Shown here piece after piece: positions 49,369 through 53,000 of a stretch of DNA of 53,000 nucleotides (positions are counted from its first letter, which is position 1; each line of letters opens with the position of its first letter). Position numbers and translations under genes: made by a program. Below the pieces are notes generated by a model. It saw nothing but the letters and a program-made list of their open reading frames with translations, did not search any database and was not told the origin of the DNA. Source of the DNA: a virus; IMG/VR virus record IMGVR_UViG_3300031631_000003, positions 1 to 53,000 of that record; one strand, given 5' to 3'.

Positions 49369-52051
49369 GCAATATTATTCCCTTGGCTATACGCCTCTGC
49401 CAATTATGCAAGGGCATAAGAAACCCACGGTCACAGGGTGGCCGACAGTTGCCCGTGATATATTATTAACCTGTTTCAATCCAGGTGATGGGGTTGGTAT
49501 ACGTCTAGGACCAATTAAGGCACTCGATGTTGACATATATGACAACGGTTTAACTACCGAGCTGTTAGGGTTTGCTGATTTATTACTTGGTGAGCAGGCG
49601 TATCGCGTGGGTGAGGCACCTAAATTCCTCATCGTTTTTAACTGTCCTGAAATTGAACATAAAATTACATCGAAGAAATTCAAGAATCCTGCCGATGGTA
49701 CAATCAACGCCATCGAAGTATTAGCTTCGTCCGGGCAACAGTTTATTGCAGATCATATTCATCCCGACACAGAGATGCCTTACACATGGCATCGTGGTGA
49801 ATTACCTCACATTGACGATGTAGTTCGTGTTGATCCGTGGATGATTGAAGCGATTATCACATTCTTTGAAAAACGCGCTACAGAACTTGGCTGGATTGAG
49901 ATTAATACTACCAAACCATCTACTGAACAAACCTCAGAACAACGTACATATAATAAATCATATAACATCGTTGATCTACTCACTCAATACGGATGGGTCG
50001 CAACTGGTGAAGATCAGTGGGTACGTCCTGGTAAAAAAATCGGGGTGGGTGGTACTGTAACAGGCAATACGTTCTATTGTTTTTCTTCGAGTACCGTACT
50101 CGAAGAACGATGTATTATCCGTCCTTATGACCTCGTTCTTGCATATGCATTCAACGGCGATGTGGTAGCGATGTCAAATCATGTGAATGATACGGTTATT
50201 AATTCGCTGCGCTCTGCTGGGTTTGGTGTTGGTGTTGAGGTTCCTGTTGGTGCGTCTGTTACATCACCGGTGGATAACCTACTCTCACAACTCTCGTACT
50301 CGCAGATAAACCACCCTGATGTCTGGTTTCCGTTGGTGGTGAGTACGAGGTTATCCCCGGTGGATCTTGATGTAGTTCTCACTAGACTTGGCGAACACCC
50401 GATGGTCGAGGGGAGTAAACGAGTTTTAAAAGCGGAATACGAACAACGATTAACTGAGTATAATAATAATCAGATTGAATCTGAAGCAATTCAGGAAGGT
50501 AAACACGTTGTTCACTGGTCCGTGAGACAGGTAGGTGTGTGCATGACCGCAACGGAAACAGCACTAATGAGTGTTAATGGATCTCTTGAATATTTCTCAT
50601 ATGCTGGTCGGTTATCATATACAATAGAATCTGAGCCGAAAACGAATAAACGCAATGGAACTCCCCCGAAACACCATCTAATCAGGCAGTATTCCAGAAA
50701 TACTCTCACTCAACGATCAGAAGAATCAGCAGATTTCCTGAGTTACAAAGGGCAGGAGGTTGTTAAAATCGGTGTTCCAAAGGACCTCATAGGACACATG
50801 CTTGAGAATCCGTTGTCGCTGGCGCCAGTTGTTCACGGCCTTGTACGTCACCCGGTGCTTACATATGATAATCGATTAATATGTGAAGAGGGTATTGATA
50901 AAGAAACTGGATTGATGCTGAAATTTGGTGGTCATAAATTTGACGATATAGGAACGTGTGACCAGGTCGGTGCCGGTGTACTTGTTAAGAAGGTTAATAG
51001 CCTACTGTTTAGTGAGTATACGTTCCAAAGCAATGGAACTGGTCACGTTGCAGCGGTTGGTGGTTTAATGAGTGTGTTGCAACGCAAGGTTATTGATGAC
51101 TGCCCTGGGTTTATGATTACAGCAAATCAGGGATCAACTGGAAAATCCACGATGGTGGATATGTTTTGTGTCACCGCAACGGGAAGATTAGCGGCACCGT
51201 TATCGTTTTCAAGTTCTCGATCTGAGATGGAGAAAGCAGTACTTGCTTCCCTGATGGAATCACCAAATATGTTGTTCTTTGATAATCTGACAGATGGTAA
51301 AGAGGTTGTGAGTGATATCATATCCGTTCTGATTACTCAGCAGTCTTTTAAAGGTAGAATACTCGGATTATCTGAGATGGTTGAAGTGCCAACGAATATG
51401 GTTGTGTTGTTGACCGGTAACAATATTAGCACATCAACAGACCTCGCGCCACGTATTGTAAAGATTGGTTTGACATCGAGTGAAGAGGACCCGACACATA
51501 AACAGTATGATGACGATATGATAGTAAGGAAGTGCCTGTCTGTCCGCAATGAGGTCATTACAGCACTGCTCACGATTGTTCGTGGTTATATTGATGCAGG
51601 AAGACCAAGGGTTATAACTCATGCGTCCAGGTTCACCGATTGGGACGCAATGGTCAGGTCTCCTTTGATGTGGGCAACAGGTGTTGATATTGAGGATAAC
51701 ATATCAATCAATCGTGAGGACTCTGGTGAGTTCCAGGCAACTGAAAATCTGATGTTTAGTCTACGATGTATATTTGGCAATGACGACTTCACAGCTAAGA
51801 ATATTCAGAATGTATGTGAGACTAAATTATTCACATCACGCGATCCAAGCATGTCAGTTATTGATATTGTAGACGGTATTGAAGAACATCTTGACACTCT
51901 TAATTATGGAAAAGAGATAAAAGGCGCTAAGACTATTGCATGGATATTGAAGAAAATGATTGGTAAAAACATAAAAGGATATAAAATAGTGAAGAAAAAG
52001 CTAAGACTAAATTTAGGATATGCAATTGTTAAGGTGGACTTACACAAGTAG
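49358..52051 (+). CDS. Primase-helicase (PrimPol domain plus AAA+/SF3-like helicase)
   Basis: 897 residues. ATG 49358 is chosen for AGGTG at 49346-49350; upstream in-frame starts lie in the previous gene. N-terminal PrimPol: YYSLGYTPLPIMQGHKKP, GIRLGPIKALDVDIYD (acidic DVD, ~57-64) and GQQFIADHIHP..., the His-containing strand. C-terminal ATPase: Walker A GSTGKST (592-598), Walker B NMLFFDN (~648), motif C VVLLTGNN and the arginine segment LAPRIVKIGL. It makes primers and unwinds DNA at the origin. Confidence 0.85.
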   Translation: MTPEQYYSLGYTPLPIMQGHKKPTVTGWPTVARDILLTCFNPGDGVGIRLGPIKALDVDIYDNGLTTELLGFADLLLGEQAYRVGEAPKFLIVFNCPEIEHKITSKKFKNPADGTINAIEVLASSGQQFIADHIHPDTEMPYTWHRGELPHIDDVVRVDPWMIEAIITFFEKRATELGWIEINTTKPSTEQTSEQRTYNKSYNIVDLLTQYGWVATGEDQWVRPGKKIGVGGTVTGNTFYCFSSSTVLEERCIIRPYDLVLAYAFNGDVVAMSNHVNDTVINSLRSAGFGVGVEVPVGASVTSPVDNLLSQLSYSQINHPDVWFPLVVSTRLSPVDLDVVLTRLGEHPMVEGSKRVLKAEYEQRLTEYNNNQIESEAIQEGKHVVHWSVRQVGVCMTATETALMSVNGSLEYFSYAGRLSYTIESEPKTNKRNGTPPKHHLIRQYSRNTLTQRSEESADFLSYKGQEVVKIGVPKDLIGHMLENPLSLAPVVHGLVRHPVLTYDNRLICEEGIDKETGLMLKFGGHKFDDIGTCDQVGAGVLVKKVNSLLFSEYTFQSNGTGHVAAVGGLMSVLQRKVIDDCPGFMITANQGSTGKSTMVDMFCVTATGRLAAPLSFSSSRSEMEKAVLASLMESPNMLFFDNLTDGKEVVSDIISVLITQQSFKGRILGLSEMVEVPTNMVVLLTGNNISTSTDLAPRIVKIGLTSSEEDPTHKQYDDDMIVRKCLSVRNEVITALLTIVRGYIDAGRPRVITHASRFTDWDAMVRSPLMWATGVDIEDNISINREDSGEFQATENLMFSLRCIFGNDDFTAKNIQNVCETKLFTSRDPSMSVIDIVDGIEEHLDTLNYGKEIKGAKTIAWILKKMIGKNIKGYKIVKKKLRLNLGYAIVKVDLHK

Positions 52052-52104
52052 GACTTACACAAGTAGGACTTACCTACGTAAATATCTGTAAGTAGGACTT
52101 ACAG
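52034..52104 (+). repeat. Iteron-like direct repeats after primase
   Basis: GGACTTACACAA units: a first copy inside the gene end (52034-52047), a full 15-bp GTAGGACTTACACAA at 52048-52062, and truncated GTAGGACTTAC copies at 52063-52073 and 52092-52102. The last is within a perfect hairpin CTGTAAG/CTTACAG (52086-52104). Regular spacing resembles iterons bound by an initiator. Confidence 0.75.
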
Positions 52105-52362
52105 AAAAAACACTTAAAAGAGAGCTAGAGGTTACTACACACCTAAACGTCTGAAATCATTAAGGATCGGGTGTTTTTGTAGTAACCTCATAGTACTCCT
52201 ATCCTTAATAGCTTGAGACCCTTATATTTTAAAAAAGACCCTCTCAAGCTATTAGGAATGGAATCGGGGGGAGGTTCCAACACATTGAGTGATTATTTCG
52301 CAAGATCACCGACTTATTGTGTAGTAACCTCCAAAAGCTAATAATAACAAGGAGTTAGAAAA
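52105..52362. other. Non-coding, inverted-repeat-rich segment (possible replication origin)
   Basis: No convincing gene in 52052-52362. Inverted repeats: GAGGTTACTACAC (52128-52140) with TGTAGTAACCTC (52178-52189) and again with GTGTAGTAACCTC (52319-52331); ATTAAGGAT/ATCCTTAAT (52159-52209); AATAGCTTGAGA/TCTCAAGCTATT (52207-52218, 52242-52253) around an A/T-rich loop TTATATTTTAAAAAAGA. Repeats flanking an AT-rich unwinding stretch next to a primase-helicase gene match origin logic; cis-regulation is the alternative. Confidence 0.5.
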
Positions 52363-52536
52363 ATGAGTAAAATTGAAGAAGCTGTGGTGGTAGTTGGTTA
52401 TGATGTCAATTCTTTTAATTTTGAGATCGACAAATTTATTAGTATGGGGTATCAGCCACAAGGTGGTGTGACTGTGGCAACAGCATCTGATGAGGATGTT
52501 ATTTATTCAGTACTCATGGTTAGAACTAAACAATAA
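52363..52536 (+). CDS. DUF1737-like small protein
   Basis: 57 residues, AAGGAG (52349-52354) before ATG 52363. VVVVGYDVNSFNFEIDKFIS then MGYQPQGGVTVATAS and YSVLMVRTKQ follow the DUF1737 outline (strand, helix, GWQP.GG strand). Function unknown in phages. Confidence 0.6.
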   Translation: MSKIEEAVVVVGYDVNSFNFEIDKFISMGYQPQGGVTVATASDEDVIYSVLMVRTKQ

Positions 52537-52585
52537 TAACATTATGCGACATTGAGTTAGTCGAAACTAATAGGAGATATATATC

Positions 52586-53000
52586 GTGAAGAGTGGGGAG
52601 AAAGAGATACAGAAGCAGAATATTCAACAGTTGTTAAATGCAGAGTATACTACGAAGCAAATAGCGGCTAGTTTGGGTATATCTGAAGGTACAGTGATTA
52701 ATCGTAAGAAAGAGATTGCCCAATCAGCAACAAATGGTGTTATACTCCATGGTGCCGCCCAGATGGCCGTTAATAAGGCGTACATCGATCCAATTGCAGA
52801 ATTGTATACCATCCATCAGGATACAAAAATGGTGTACCAGGAGGCTCTGAGGCGCTTCAGTGATATGTTGAAGAGTGATGAATTTGATCCCACTGCTGTG
52901 TTGACTATCACAAAAGAGTTACGAGCTGACCTGGAGCTGCAGGTAAAAATCACTGAGAAAATATTTAACGCGGATCGTATGAGAGTTTTCCGGGAATGTA
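52586..53000 (+). CDS. terS: Terminase small subunit (partial, probable)
   Basis: Open to the right edge, 138 codons visible. GTG start at 52586 with AGGAG 8-12 bases upstream. N-terminal helix-turn-helix (YTTKQIAASLGISEGTVINR), then long helices (HQDTKMVYQEALRRFSDMLK, LTITKELRADLELQVKITEK), as in small terminases that recognise the packaging site and help TerL. Being the last gene here while terL opens the window supports a circular map joining the two ends. A generic HTH regulator is the alternative. Confidence 0.65.
   Translation, partial: MKSGEKEIQKQNIQQLLNAEYTTKQIAASLGISEGTVINRKKEIAQSATNGVILHGAAQMAVNKAYIDPIAELYTIHQDTKMVYQEALRRFSDMLKSDEFDPTAVLTITKELRADLELQVKITEKIFNADRMRVFREC

Noticed and set aside
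1-53000. Temperate phage module
   Set aside because: No integrase, attachment-site pair or CI-type repressor with a C-terminal domain; the XRE protein is only 50 residues.

Overview
The window looks like almost the whole genome of a tailed double-stranded DNA phage. It opens inside the 3' end of the terminase large subunit gene and closes inside a terminase small subunit gene. A circular map would therefore lack only the rest of terS and most of terL (inference). The virion genes are portal, scaffold, an N4-gp56-type capsid, a head-tail adaptor, a tail nozzle, fibres, and a 2,579-residue polyvalent protein of the kind carried in the particle. There is no tape measure, sheath or tube gene, so a podovirus (short tail) is the best reading. 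No integrase, excisionase or CI-type lysogeny module is visible. Lipoprotein signals and an M15 peptidase suggest a Gram-negative host. The host genus cannot be read from the sequence.

Layout. (1) 1-31671, rightward: terL end, portal, scaffold, capsid (interrupted by a 273-nt group I intron), neck and tail genes, fibre genes with two free-standing HNH endonucleases, small repeat-rich probable internal virion proteins, the giant polyvalent protein, a second fibre block including a leucine-rich-repeat protein, and a lysis block ending in an M15 endolysin. (2) 31649-43748, leftward: many small coupled early genes, a Lar-like protein, dNMP kinase, a ribbon-helix-helix regulator, a DNA methyltransferase, family B DNA polymerase, HNH, a clamp-like protein, a DUF2815 ssDNA-binding protein, a DUF2800 nuclease, a Gly-X repeat protein and a DUF6948 protein. 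(3) 43778-43845: back-to-back promoters. (4) 43881-53000, rightward: regulator, HNH, SF2 helicase, small genes, VRR-NUC nuclease, primase-helicase, a 311-bp repeat-rich non-coding segment that resembles a replication origin, a DUF1737-like gene, and terS.

How it fits together: the phage brings its own polymerase, primase-helicase, SF2 helicase, SSB, possible clamp and nucleases, so replication looks largely self-sufficient. No phage RNA polymerase was recognised, and sigma70-like promoters are visible at the divergent hub and elsewhere, so host RNA polymerase probably drives at least early transcription. Genes are tightly packed with many ATGA, TGATG and TAATG couplings.

Most notable: the capsid group I intron with an explicit splice-site model that restores the reading frame; two HNH genes on opposite strands sharing an 82/83-nt core; an LRR fibre whose variation is confined to three codons per 69-bp unit; a hexanucleotide-encoded (Gly-X)n protein; and structured non-coding segments at 39594, 40198, 48965 and 52034.
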